A DNA stretch of 64,000 bases from Tetraselmis striata. Its lineage: Eukaryota; Chlorophyta; Chlorodendrophyceae; Chlorodendrales; Chlorodendraceae. The DNA lies in NCBI GenBank assembly GCA_006384855.1, contig VCJN01002407.1, positions 186,001 through 250,000 on the forward strand. Reading direction: 5' to 3'. The notes beneath the pieces were generated by a model. It was not told the DNA's origin. It searched no databases and saw only the letters and a program-made list of their open reading frames with translations. The translations under genes and the position numbers were made by a program. How positions within the stretch are numbered: position 1 is the first letter of the stretch; each line of letters begins with the position of its first letter. This document shows positions 22,805-32,345 of this stretch, one piece after another.

Positions 22805-24172
22805 GTGTGCCATGTGCATGTGGTCCGGGGCTATGTCAGCATGGTCAACCTCTTCCCCCTCGCGCCGTTCCACCTGTTTTTTTTTGGCTTGGGAAGGGAC
22901 TTCTGGAGGAAATTTGTCACCGTGCAGGGCCACATTGGATTCCGAGCTATGAAGCAGGAAGACCGGCGCCAGGCTTTAGTCCCGATACCCAGCAACTTTG
23001 AACGCGGGTTGCGCCCTTCGTTTGCAGTGTCCAAGAATCGAAAGGTAACCCCCTCCCCCCCCCCCCCCCCCCCCCCGGGCGTGGGCGTGGGCGTGGGCGT
23101 GACGGCATTCCCCTCCATGACTGCAGGGTCAGGCAAGGTGACGGTGCAGCCCGGCTGGGTCATGGAGGACTGCTTGCACCACATGGAAACGTTTTCCATT
23201 CTTAACGCCGGTCCGCTCCTCGAGGAGGCCCGGGTGAAGGCGATCATGCCCGAGAAGGAGCTCGCGTCCCCAGCGGTGGTGCGTTCGGTGTCACAACTGG
23301 CGGTGCTTGGGCACATGTACAAGCGCCTGCAAGGAGCTGCGTGGTTCGTCACGCGGTGGGGTTTGCAGAATGTGGTGACGGAGGAGGACGGCCCCGAGCG
23401 CAAGGCGCAGGTGGACGCGCTCACTAGGGAGGGGAGGACTCGATACCCAGCGCGGCGCCAAGGCGCGGCGGCCGGGGCAGCGCGGCGCCAAGGCGCGGCG
23501 GCCGGGGCAGCGCGGCGCCAAGGCGCGGCGGCCGGGGCAGCGCGGCGCCAAGGCGCGGCGGCCGGGGCAGCGCGGCGCCAAGGCGCGGCGGCCGGGGCAG
23601 CGCGGCGCCAAGGCGCGGCGGCCGGGGCAGCGCGGCGCCAAGGCGCGGCGGCCGGGGCAGCGCGGCGCCAAGGCGCGGCGGCCGGGGCAGCGCGGCGCCA
23701 ACGCGCGGCGGCCGGGGCAGCGCGGCGCCAACGCGCGGCGGCCGGGGCAGCGCGGCGCCAACGCGCGGCGGCCGGGGCAGCGCGGCGCCAACGCGCGGCG
23801 GCCGGGGCAGCGCGGCGCCAACGCGCGGCGGCCGGGGCAGCGCGGCGCCAACACGCGGCGGCCGGGGCAGCGCGGCGCCAACGCGCGGCGGCCGGGGCAG
23901 CGCGGCGCCAACGCGCGGCGGCCGGGGCAGCGCGGCGCCAAGACAGCGCATACAGCGGAATCGGCGGAAAGGGATGCATTACAAGTTGTGGACGGCAGGC
24001 GCTGAAAACTATGCGGTCATGCCGCAACAACCCCAGCACTGGCTTCTGGATACCTCTGATCTGGCTGGCGGCGGCGGGCTGCGGGATGCAGGGCCGCATG
24101 ACTGAGGTGGCGGTGCTGGTGAGCTCGGAGAGTCTGCATGCGGCGGAGGCGGCGCAGCCGCATAGGCACTAG
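22805..24172 (+). CDS. hypothetical protein with 16 decapeptide repeats
   Basis: A 455-codon open frame. Two parts look like real protein: MVNLFPLAPFHLFFFGLG followed by RDFWRKFVTVQGHIGF, IPSNFERGL and VSKN; and, after a poly-C tract at 23055-23076 that is probably intronic, a segment with GWVMEDCLHHMETFSILNAG and VVRSVSQLAVLGHMYKRL. Then follow 16 decapeptides, eight ARRQGAAAGA and then eight ARRQRAAAGA (one carries His for Arg), and a short unrelated tail. The exact start and splice sites are not resolved. Function unknown. It lies in the same orientation as the BED and Tudor-like segments and may be the body of that protein. Confidence 0.4.
   Translation: MCHVHVVRGYVSMVNLFPLAPFHLFFFGLGRDFWRKFVTVQGHIGFRAMKQEDRRQALVPIPSNFERGLRPSFAVSKNRKVTPSPPPPPPPGVGVGVGVTAFPSMTAGSGKVTVQPGWVMEDCLHHMETFSILNAGPLLEEARVKAIMPEKELASPAVVRSVSQLAVLGHMYKRLQGAAWFVTRWGLQNVVTEEDGPERKAQVDALTREGRTRYPARRQGAAAGAARRQGAAAGAARRQGAAAGAARRQGAAAGAARRQGAAAGAARRQGAAAGAARRQGAAAGAARRQGAAAGAARRQRAAAGAARRQRAAAGAARRQRAAAGAARRQRAAAGAARRQRAAAGAARRQHAAAGAARRQRAAAGAARRQRAAAGAARRQDSAYSGIGGKGCITSCGRQALKTMRSCRNNPSTGFWIPLIWLAAAGCGMQGRMTEVAVLVSSESLHAAEAAQPHRH
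23461..23940 (+). repeat. 30-bp minisatellite, 16 units
   Basis: Sixteen 30-base units read in register with the surrounding ORF. The first eight carry AAGGCGCGG and the last eight AACGCGCGG, with one extra variant (AACACGCGG) in the second block. No stop codon occurs on either strand across the array. The block structure points to expansion by duplication of a homogenised 8-mer or recent unequal exchange. Confidence 0.95.
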
Positions 24173-24540
24173 ACAATGCTCTGAAGCGAGCCCCAATTGT
24201 CTGCCCAGCGCCTGCCCCAATGTAACGCACCAGCTTGGCAGCAATTGGCAGCTCTTTTGCCCCCCCCTCCACCCCACAGACACACTACCAATACCAGTTT
24301 CTCATCCCGGCGGGCAGTTGATGCGTATACCCAGGCTTGTGCGTACGCGGTGCGGGGGGGGGGGGGGGGGGGGGGGGAATCACTATAGCTAAGCTAGTGA
24401 TGTGAGATATGAGTGCAGCAACAGATATTGTGCAAGATATAATACGATGGCATGCAAGCGGGTCCCCGCTCTTCCACAATCATTGGCCCTGCTCCCTCTT
24501 GCCCCGCCCCCGGTGCCCTTTAGCTGCTCTCAGCATCCCG

Positions 24541-24691
24541 AGTGGGATGGGCGGGGCAGCGGTTGCTACCGAGTGAGGCGTAGCATCGTTTGCAGTAGCA
24601 ACGCAGCCTTTCCGGTGTGACGCCGCCTGGATGTAACCTAGCAGTACGCGCAAAGTGCAAGTGCAAGCTGTTGATGGCGGGGATCCCGCGC

Positions 24692-24722
<31 letters not shown>

Positions 24723-24862
24723 CGGCTGTGGGATAGGCGCGGCAGCGGTTGCTACAGAGTGAGGCGTCGCATCGTTTGCAGTAGCAACGCAGCCTTTCCG
24801 GTTGCATAGTGTGACGCAGCCTGGATGTAACCCAGCAGTACGCGCAAAGTGCAAGTGTTACA
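24541..24862. repeat. about 120-bp direct duplication around a poly-G tract
   Basis: 24541-24662 and 24730-24860 share a nearly identical stretch containing GCAGCGGTTGCTAC, GTTTGCAGTAGCAACGCAGC and GCAGTACGCGCAAAGTGCAAG. A poly-G run of 28 bases lies between them. No ORF is conserved. Confidence 0.85.
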
Positions 24863-24899
24863 CGCCCGTGTGCCCCACCCAATGACATTGCGCCCGACC

Positions 24900-25529
24900 T
24901 CACTGACGGCATGTCTCGCTCTCCTTCAGCTCCTGGGCCGTCCGCCGCCTCACCCTGCGCACCCCACCAGCCGCGCGTGCCTTCTCGGAAGCCTCACACA
25001 CGGCGGCGCGAGTCGCGTCGTGGAACGCGTCCCTGACATGGCGGAACTCCGCCCTCTTCGTGGCCGTGGTCGGGCAGGGGACTGCCCGCTGATGGGTCGC
25101 CATGCATGGGTACTTGGGGCCGCACAAAGCCGGGGTGCCGTCGCAGCAACACTCCCAGTCCGTCCGTTGGCCGCAGTCCACGCATGACGGGCGTCCGGCC
25201 AGGACACGCACATGATAGTGCATGTGGCCGCCTCCCCCCACTGCTCGTAGTGCTCCGGTCAACATGGCGACGAGCAAGTCGGCATGTCCCGCAGGTGGCT
25301 GCGGGGCGGGTGGCGCGAGCGCAGCCTCGCTCGCCTCGACAACCCCCTCAGCCCGATCAGTCGCCTCGACCACGGCCTCCTCCGCCTCCTGACGCGGCGC
25401 ACCAGGCGCATCATCGTCGCCTGGCAGGGCGTCCCCCCCCGCAACGGCGCCGTCGGCGGTGGCCGACGCCGTCGTGGCGGGGTGTTGTGAGGAGGTGGCC
25501 CTAGACATAGGTGGGGCCGGCACCGCCAT
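24900..25529 (-). CDS. Cys-rich protein, PiggyBac-like C-terminal domain
   Basis: ATG 25529 to stop, about 209 residues. The N-terminal half is acidic and Ala-rich. A cysteine cluster then reads CVDCGQRTDWECCCDGTPAL followed by CGPKYPCMATH: the C-x2-C, C-x-C, L-C, C-x3-H layout resembles the zinc-binding tail of PiggyBac-family transposases. The very C-terminus is basic (RRVRRRTAQELKE). The catalytic DDD region is absent upstream on this strand, so at most this is a tail fragment or a domesticated remnant. The family assignment rests only on cysteine spacing. Confidence 0.35.
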   Translation of the reverse strand: MAVPAPPMSRATSSQHPATTASATADGAVAGGDALPGDDDAPGAPRQEAEEAVVEATDRAEGVVEASEAALAPPAPQPPAGHADLLVAMLTGALRAVGGGGHMHYHVRVLAGRPSCVDCGQRTDWECCCDGTPALCGPKYPCMATHQRAVPCPTTATKRAEFRHVRDAFHDATRAAVCEASEKARAAGGVRRVRRRTAQELKESETCRQ

Positions 25530-26518
25530 GTGTTGCTCCACATGCGGTGCGGTTCCTGACGCGACAGCTCCGTCGCACCAGTACCGGCGCCGGCACCCCA
25601 CGCACGCCTGCTGGGCTTACCACCAACCGGCATGTTTCCTTTGGGAGGCGGTTCATCCGCGTCGGAGGTGAGCGGCGGTGCCTGTGTGGGTGTGGATACT
25701 GCCCGGCCATTAGGGCTCCCGCCGCCTGTCGCTCCGCCGACCCACGCCGCGGCGTGTGCTGCGCCCCGCATAGTCGCCTCGAATATAATATACATGACGC
25801 GGGGACGGGGGGGGATTCGTGCGTTTCGTATGTCGGCGGAAAGGCGTGCGAAGCTGCGGCTGGCGAAGGTGGTGGAAGTAAGCGTGGCGGCGTCGGCGGC
25901 GTATTACCGTGCGTGCATGCGTGCGCAACCCCGCGGCAGCAAGCGCCGGACTCGGCGTGTGCCAGCGGCAGAGCTGCGAAGCCATGGACACGGTACGGGA
26001 TGCCAAGTCTGGCTAAGTAACTGCCGAGGCTGGCGGCTTAACCCCCATGTCCGGCGGTTGAGGGACGGAAAGTGCGTAGAAGTTGATCGGGAAAGCGGGC
26101 ATATAAGCCTGGCTGTGCTAGGTTCCTATTAAGTAATGGCGGTTTGTGCTAAGTAATTCGTAGGGGTAGACCATGCAGCGCAGGTAGGGGGCGGTATAAA
26201 TGAGGCCGGGCACATATACTGCTCCACGAAACGACACTGTCGCACGTGTAGTTGAATAGACGCCCCCCCCCCCCCCCCCCCCGCCGGGTCGGCCCGCCGG
26301 GTCGGCCCGCCGACCCGCCACGGCATGTAATATTTGTCATGCATCGCCGGGGTATGTGTGAGTGGATGCCCCGCCGCCACATCCCCCACCCCACCCCCCC
26401 CCCCCCCCCCCATTTACACTTGTGCACTCATTAAGTTTGGGCTGGTTTCGGAGCAGTACATGTACGTATGTATATACATACAATGGAACGTAGGACCTGC
26501 GCGGAAAGAGGCGGGGCT

Positions 26519-28026
26519 GGCGGAGTGCGTTGGGGGTGCGTAGAGTAGCGTGTTGGTGAGATTCGGGGTGCATCGGACGCCGGATGCCCATCCACCCAGC
26601 GTAAAAGACGCCTACGTAATATTCACACTATATATATTCACACGCAAATGTGTGAAAACCGGACATTCCGTGCCGGATGGGTGGGAATACGGCGTCCGAT
26701 GCAGCCAAAACCCCAGCAACACGCTATTCTGTGCACCGCCAATGCACTCCGCCAGCACCGCCTCATTCTCTGTCGATTTCGAAAACGCCTTCACATTACC
26801 CACCGCTAATTGCAATTGCCACCGTGTAATGTTGTCACGATGTGCGCACACAACAACACTTACTACCGGTTCCGACGCGGATGGAGGCGAGGCTTGCGGA
26901 GTGCGTTGGGGGTGCGTAGAGTAGCGTGCTGCAAATAATTGGGGTGCATCGGACGCCGGATGCCCACCCACCCGGCGTAAAAGACGCGTAATATTCACAC
27001 TTTATTAACACACAAATGTGTGAAAACCGGACATTCCGTGCCGGATGGGTGGGAATACGGCGTCCGATGCAGCCAAAACCCCAGCAACACGCTATTCTGT
27101 GCACCGCCAATGCACTCCGCCAGCACCGCCACATTCTCTGTCGATTTCGAAAACGCCTTCACATTGTCCACCGCTAATTGCAATTGCCCGTGTAATGTTG
27201 TCACGATGTGCGCACACAACAACACTTACTACCGGTTCCGACGCGGATGGAGGCGAGGCTTGCGGAGTGCGTTGGGGGTGCGTAGAGTAGCGTGCTGCAA
27301 ATAATTGGGGTGCATCGGACGCCGGATGCCCATCCACCCGGCGTAAAAGACGCGTAATATTCACACTTTATTAACACACAAATGTGTGAAAACCGGACAT
27401 TCCGTGCCGGATGGGTGGGAATACGGCGTCCGATGCAGCCAAAACCCCAGCAACACGCTATTCTGTGCACCGCCAATGCACTCCGCCAGCACCGCCACAT
27501 TCTCTGTCGATTTCGAAAACGCCTTCACATTGTCCACCGCTAATTGCAATTGCCGTGTAATGTTGTCACGATGTGCGCACACAACAACACTTACTACCGG
27601 TTCCGACGCGGATGGGGGCGAGGCTTGCGGAGTGCGTTGGGGGTGCGTAGAGTAGCGTGCTGCAAATAATTGGGGTGCATCGGACGCCGGATGCCCATCC
27701 ACCCGGCGTAAAAGACGCGTAATATTCACACTGCTTTATTAACACACAAATGTGTGAAAACCGGACATTCCGTGCCGGATGGGTGGGAATACGGCGTCCG
27801 ATGCAGCCAAAACCCCAGCAACACGCTATTCTGTGCACCGCCAATGCACTCCGCCAGCACCGCCTCATTCTCTGTCGATTTCGAAAACGCCTTCACATTA
27901 TCCACCGCTAATAATTGCAATTGCCACCGTTTAATGTTGTCACGATGTGCGCACACAACAACACTTACTACCGGTTCCGACGCGGATGGAGGCGAGGCTT
28001 GCAGAGTGCACTTGCGGTGCACAGAC
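26519..28026. repeat. satellite of about 366-bp fold-back units (4 copies)
   Basis: The landmark GTGTGAAAACCGGACATTCC recurs at about 26650, 27018, 27384 and 27752, giving a period of 366-368 bases. Within each unit the left arm (ending GCATCGGACGCCGGATGCCC) is a long imperfect inverted copy of the right arm (GGCGTCCGATGCAGCC onwards); arms match over roughly 100 bases around an AT-rich centre containing AATATTCACACTTTATTAAC. The peptides read from the two strands mirror each other (GWEYGVRC...APPMHSAS against GWASGVRC...APPTHSAS), which confirms that the arms are inverted duplicates. I treat the frames as incidental. Confidence 0.9.
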
Positions 28027-28125
28027 TAGCGGGAGACTATACCCATTGTCGCTTATTTACAAGCACGGGCGGTGCTGCCAGACCTGATCGTCTACGGCCG
28101 ATATAATATTCACACTATATTAACA

Positions 28126-28170
28126 TCGGTGCACACCGCCGCACACCGCCGCACACCGCCGCACACCGCT
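28126..28170. repeat. 10-bp tandem repeat
   Basis: Four near-perfect copies of GCACACCGCC. It follows an AATATTCACACTATATTAAC block similar to the centre of the satellite units. Confidence 0.8.
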
Positions 28171-28419
28171 GCGCGCGCACATTCGTCGCACACATTATCC
28201 CGGATTCACTCGCCGTATCCATTACGCCGTGCTACTTCAACAATAAACATTGCGAAATTACACCGACACAATGCCGCACCGACTAGCTCTTGACAATACG
28301 TGCATATAAATAGTAGTGGCGCGCTGCTCCTCGCCTCCGATGTGTCGTTGACTGCTGCGGAAGGCGGTCGTCGACTGGGTGTTAGTTTCTCCACCTCGGC
28401 CGCCCCCCCCCCCCCCCCC

Positions 28420-28735
28420 CCCCCCCCCTTCACCGCTCACAGCGCCATGGCCGACCTCGCCCCCCCGGGCAAAAGTGGGCGGCGAGCCTTGTTGTCTCGC
28501 GTGTCCGCGCCGCCGGCATCGAGGAGGACGAGAAAGACATGAGGAAACCCGTGACAAGGTGGGCGCGCAACAAAACACTCCATCCTCCGCATTAGCACGC
28601 ACCCACTCGTGGCTAACTTGTGCCGCGCGCAGGTTCGTCCGGGAGCGCCGTAAGGCCCACCTCAACGCCAAGGCTTCCACAGTGCCAGCGGCGCAACTCG
28701 TGGTGGCCGAGGAGGCCGCATCCTCAGCCGCTTAA
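28420..28735 (+). CDS. two-exon fragment, hAT-like C-terminus
   Basis: First exon frame ends AAGIEEDEKDMRKPVTR at donor AAG|GTGGGC (exon end 28558). The second exon begins after GCGCAG at 28633 and reads FVRERRKAHLNAKASTVPAA, then QLVVAEEAASSAA and stops at 28735; joining restores a single frame (AG|G). The pattern K-P-V-T-R-F-V-R-x-R-R-x-A-H...Q-L-V resembles the C-terminal dimerisation segment of hAT transposases. The start of the protein is not visible because of a poly-C tract at 28403-28428. It may be the 3' part of the same transposon gene as the BED finger, but 6 kb and other repeats separate them. Confidence 0.35.
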
Positions 28736-28753
28736 AGGCGAAACGATTGTGGC

Positions 28754-29035
28754 TTGTTGTGGGTGTCTGGGCACAGGGGGCGTCCCGACGCCAAGGTAAG
28801 GAAGCTCATGGCGGCGTCGTCGACGGCACAGCCTCCCGGGGTGGTGAAGACACTGACGGATGACAAGAAGCGGAAGAGGCCAGTGAAGAAACGCCGAGGT
28901 AAGAAACTGACGGTCGCGGAGTCGGAGGCGGAGTCGGAGGCGCAGGCGGAGGCGGAGGCGGAGGCGGAGGCGGAGGCAGCGAGATCGTCGAAGCGGAGGG
29001 TCCCCCGGGCACGCAAGAACAAGAACAAGCAGTAG
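28754..29035 (+). CDS. small basic/acidic repeat protein, hypothetical
   Basis: A 93-codon frame with a Lys/Arg-rich stretch (KKRKRPVKKRRGKK) followed by a run of Glu-Ala dipeptides encoded by GCGGAG repeats (about 28916-28980) and a basic end (RRVPRARKNKNK). The simple composition means it could be non-coding low-complexity DNA. It lies 19 bases after the stop of the preceding fragment. The true start is uncertain. Confidence 0.25.
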   Translation: MLWVSGHRGRPDAKVRKLMAASSTAQPPGVVKTLTDDKKRKRPVKKRRGKKLTVAESEAESEAQAEAEAEAEAEAARSSKRRVPRARKNKNKQ

Positions 29036-29735
29036 CCCCCGCCCCCTTTACCCCCCCCCCCCCCCCCCCCCCCCCCAGGCGGGAGCGGCTGGCGGCGAGG
29101 GGGGGCGGGGGGGGGCGGGGCGGGCGTGGTCCCCCGCCCCCGCACCCCCCCCCCCCCCCCCCCCCCGGGCCACATCCCCCGATGGCAGCTGTCGCGAATA
29201 TTGTAATTCAATCATTCTTCGGCAAACCGCTGCCTGCCCCCGCCCTCCCCCTCGCGAATATTTATGTAACGTGAGCACTCTTTGGCAAAACATGGCAGCC
29301 AAACCGCCCATCTGATGACCTTTGATCGGACGGCTGGCAGGCCCGATCAGCAGTACTAGTACTGCAAATTCCCCAGTGTTACCAAATACGTACGGCTGCG
29401 ATTTGCGCTCCCATGTACTAATAGTCGTACTTATCCACAGGACGACTAGGGTTCGTGCCCGGGTACCGGGTACCGGGTACTACATCCCCGGTACCGGCGT
29501 CATAAATATATCGCGTACTACCCGGTACTACACGGACAACCTTGTACCTTGTACGTCAGTGCCATGTACGCTTCACCGGGCTGGTACGACTACCAGAATG
29601 ATGACAAAAAGGATTTATCGCCCGCCGGCAATAACGCCGGATGTACTCGCACGTAACTGGATGGACGTGCCGCCACCAGCAGCAGCCTTCACGGATAAAT
29701 AATAGTCGCTAGTAGTAGTGCTTCGTCACCTGTAT

Positions 29736-29757
29736 GTCACATCTGAATCTCACAGTG
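29736..29757 (-). repeat. right 22-bp terminal inverted repeat
   Basis: Exact reverse complement of 21341-21362. Directly to its right begins a LINE reverse-transcriptase frame lacking its 5' part. Confidence 0.75.
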
Positions 29758-32165
29758 CTCCCTCTCCACGATCCGTTTCTACTCGTAGACCATCGGTCCG
29801 GGGCCCTCTGATGCGGTTGGAGGGCACCGTGCAATATGGCGCGCCGGTGGTCACGACATTCTTCTGCGTCGCCATTCATCCCCAGGTGGAGGAGTGCGAC
29901 ACCACGCTGGAGATCACAAGCGGGCGCGGAGCGCGCTTCAACTACGCCGACGATAAAAAGTTGGTGGGCCTGCCGGACGAGCACGTTTGGCCGGCCGTTC
30001 ACGCCTTCCGCACGTACACCAAGGCGCTTGAGGCGCGCTTCGACAATGTAGATGCACGCATATACAGCGCAGACATAGCATGGAGGCCGCGCGGTGTGAG
30101 GCCCCGGCCGGCGCCGACATATCGTGCACGTGGCCCCAGCTGGATGGCCACCACGGGATCCAGGTCCTCAATGTGCCGCTTGGATCGCCATGGTATGTTT
30201 GCGGGCCTACATATGCGCGGCAAGGCGGAGGAGCTACACGAGGTGGTGGACGCCAACCTGAGCAAGTTCCTATCCGCCAAGCCCAACAATCGGTACACCC
30301 ACGCCCCGCATCACCTCGCATGGGCCCTGCTCAAGCATTGCATGAACACATGGCAGGGTATTGGGTCCGCAACTGCCTCCCGTCCGAGGTGGAGACCTTT
30401 ACGAAGCCGGTGGATGCCACCGGCCTCGCTACTGCGGTTGAGCGGGTGCTAGGGGTATATTTTAACCCCTCCACGCACGGCATCGGCACCAATCCGGTGG
30501 TCACCGATTTCCAGCCGGAGCTTTTGCACGACCCTGAACCCACGGCAGCGAAGGCGGTTAATTTAAGCGAGGATGCAGTGGCTAGGGCGCGCAAAGCAAC
30601 ATGCTTCACCTCCTCACCCGGTTGAAGGACGCTGGCATTGTCTGCCGCATGGCTACCGCTGCCTCGTGATGACGCCTTCATATCAGCTGCGTGAACGACA
30701 TCGTCCCGAGGTTTCTCACTAGCAACTCAAACACCAACACCCCACACATGGTTTCTTTGAAACACAGCTTGAGTCAATACTTGGTCGAGGCATATTTAAC
30801 GCAACTTCTTCCGCCCGTCATGCGCAGTATGATGACTTCCTCAACGATGCTCGTATATGTCGGCCAGCTATATATGCCACGGCGGTGCGGGAGGCATGGG
30901 GCCGCCTTCAGCATTGGGGTACTGATGGCCACCTCAGCGATGCGGATGCCCACGTGATAGAGCGGGAGGCGGAGGCCGCGTCAGGCTGGCAAAAGGAGCT
31001 GAGCGCCTTTCTAGACCATGCCAACAGCTCTCGGCTTCAGAATGAGGTGGATACTCTCCCGGTCTCATGTAGGGAACGGATCTTGTTCGGCCAGCTCAAC
31101 GCGGCGTCGGACATGCAGATGGTGGCCATCCCCACTGCGCGGACGGTCATGACTTTGCATGAGCTGCGAGAGGTTGCTGCCGCGGGTACCTCTTTCTCCC
31201 TAGCCCGTGCATGGCCATGGTGGTTGGGAGCCATATCATTTTGCTGCCCTCGATAGAGCACAACCCCGGCATTGCTGACCTCTATGGCGACGCGCTCATG
31301 AACCTCCCGGCACATGGAGACGGTCACTAGCGTGTACGATACGATGCTATCGCAGACGCCTTCCGCGATTTCTGTGTTCACAATCTGGGTATCGTTGTAC
31401 GCCGGGAGGTGGATGACTTCTTCCAGCGGGCAATGCCACGGCAATAACACCGTACCCATGGATGACCTCAAGGACATGTTGCCGGACGCAGAGCTCTCTC
31501 TCCCAGCGTTCAACGTCGTGACCGGGAGCTATGATCATGGCCCCATGGAGCCCACGCTGTTAGAGATCAAGACTATGCCGTACATGTCCAAGTACAATGC
31601 GGTGCCCCCGGCTACAGCCGTGGATCGGTTTGAGCGCTCCGCCCCGTTGGGCGACATACACCAGGGGTTGGCAATGCGGGACGCGGCGTGTCACAATACG
31701 GAGACGGGGCAAAATGGCCCACTTTGAGACATCCTGGACATGTCATGGTACATCGGCATGGGCATGGTACATGGGCATGGGTTTCGGCGGAGTGGGTGAG
31801 GTGACTGATGAGCGAGGGGGTGCGCTACATTGATGTGCGTGTTGCCGTATGCTTGGCCGCGGATCTGAGCGCCCTCTCATCGAGGCGAACTCGATGGACC
31901 ACTTGGGCTCACCATACATGAGGCCTTACTCGCAAGAGATTTCCTCGAGGTCCCGGGTTTCGTGGCTGGTCGAGAGCGCGCTGCTCGTGGTCTCATCAGA
32001 CGGCGCTGATTCGTTCGCCATATCCCGTTTCCGAAGTTGCACAACACTACGCCTGTGGATCACCCTCGCGCACACGTGCACGCGTGGCCTGGACTCTGGA
32101 CCGTGCGCGCATCACTAATCCACCCCGGGATGCGGGCCGCCTTAGGCAGCTTGTTCTGCTGATCT
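29758..32165 (+). mobile_element. decayed LINE, copy 2 (reverse transcriptase to C-terminus)
   Basis: Starts mid-polymerase at the right terminal repeat. GTVQYGAPVVTTFFCVAIHP matches the G-V-Q-Q-G-x-P-L-G-x-F-x-F region, FNYADDKKLVGLPDE holds the catalytic Y-A-D-D, and VLNVPLGSPWYV and HCMNTWQGYWVRNCLP match the following thumb segments of non-LTR reverse transcriptases. Further 3', HLSDADAHVIEREAE, LDHANSSRLQNE, NVVTGSYDHGPMEPTLLEIK and VDRFERSA match the minus-strand copy at 16.1-17.4 kb. Several frameshifts and stops separate these blocks, so it is inactive. The loss of the 5' half is either LINE 5' truncation or the result of the neighbouring transposon. Confidence 0.65.
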
Positions 32166-32182
32166 TCTAGTATTGCTTTAAA

Positions 32183-32345
32183 GGCGGTGGGGGTTTTTCG
32201 CCCCCGGGACATGACCGGCACCAATGAAACCCTTACTTGCAGCGTCTCTACGACGGCCGTTTAGGCAGCGATCCAGTTCCGGAAAGCCCTTGGTAGGTGA
32301 CGCTCCGTTATGGTCAATAAGCAAATTGCCGAAACATTCTGCAAA
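32183..32345 (+). repeat. RT-derived short repeat, copy A
   Basis: A stretch of about 160 bases matching the 5' part of the LINE at 55.40-55.58 kb. Shared words include GTCTCTACGACGGCCGT, GGCAGCGATCCAGT, GGAAAGCCC and GACGCTCCGTTATGGTCAA. It encodes the segment just before motif A of the reverse transcriptase. Confidence 0.8.

Larger units (their letters stand above)
21341..29757. mobile_element. candidate 8.4-kb DNA transposon or nested transposon block
   Basis: A perfect 22-bp inverted repeat bounds the block: 21341-21362 begins CACTGTGAGATTCAGATG and 29736-29757 is its exact reverse complement. A further shared word, GGTGACGAA, follows on the inner side of each end (21379 and about 29729), with a gap. 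The left end interrupts the Gag-like ORF; the right end abuts a reverse-transcriptase frame that starts mid-domain. Inside are a BED-finger ORF near the left end, a Tudor-like segment, a minisatellite ORF, a Cys-rich PiggyBac-like tail on the minus strand, a palindromic satellite and a hAT-like C-terminal segment. This mix may mean nesting. Immediate flanks (ACA left, CTC right) show no obvious target-site duplication, which weakens the single-insertion reading. Confidence 0.5.

Noticed and set aside
22831..24099. 422-codon minus-strand ORF over the minisatellite
   Set aside because: The 30-bp repeat is open in several frames; outside the repeat the plus-strand frame reads more like protein.
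26612..28022. Repeated frames of about 90-130 codons on both strands as a tandem gene family
   Set aside because: They exist on both strands because each unit is an inverted duplication; there are no conserved starts, and the period is not kept in frame.
26519..28026. CRISPR-like array
   Set aside because: Eukaryotic context, very long units and no short repeat-spacer alternation.
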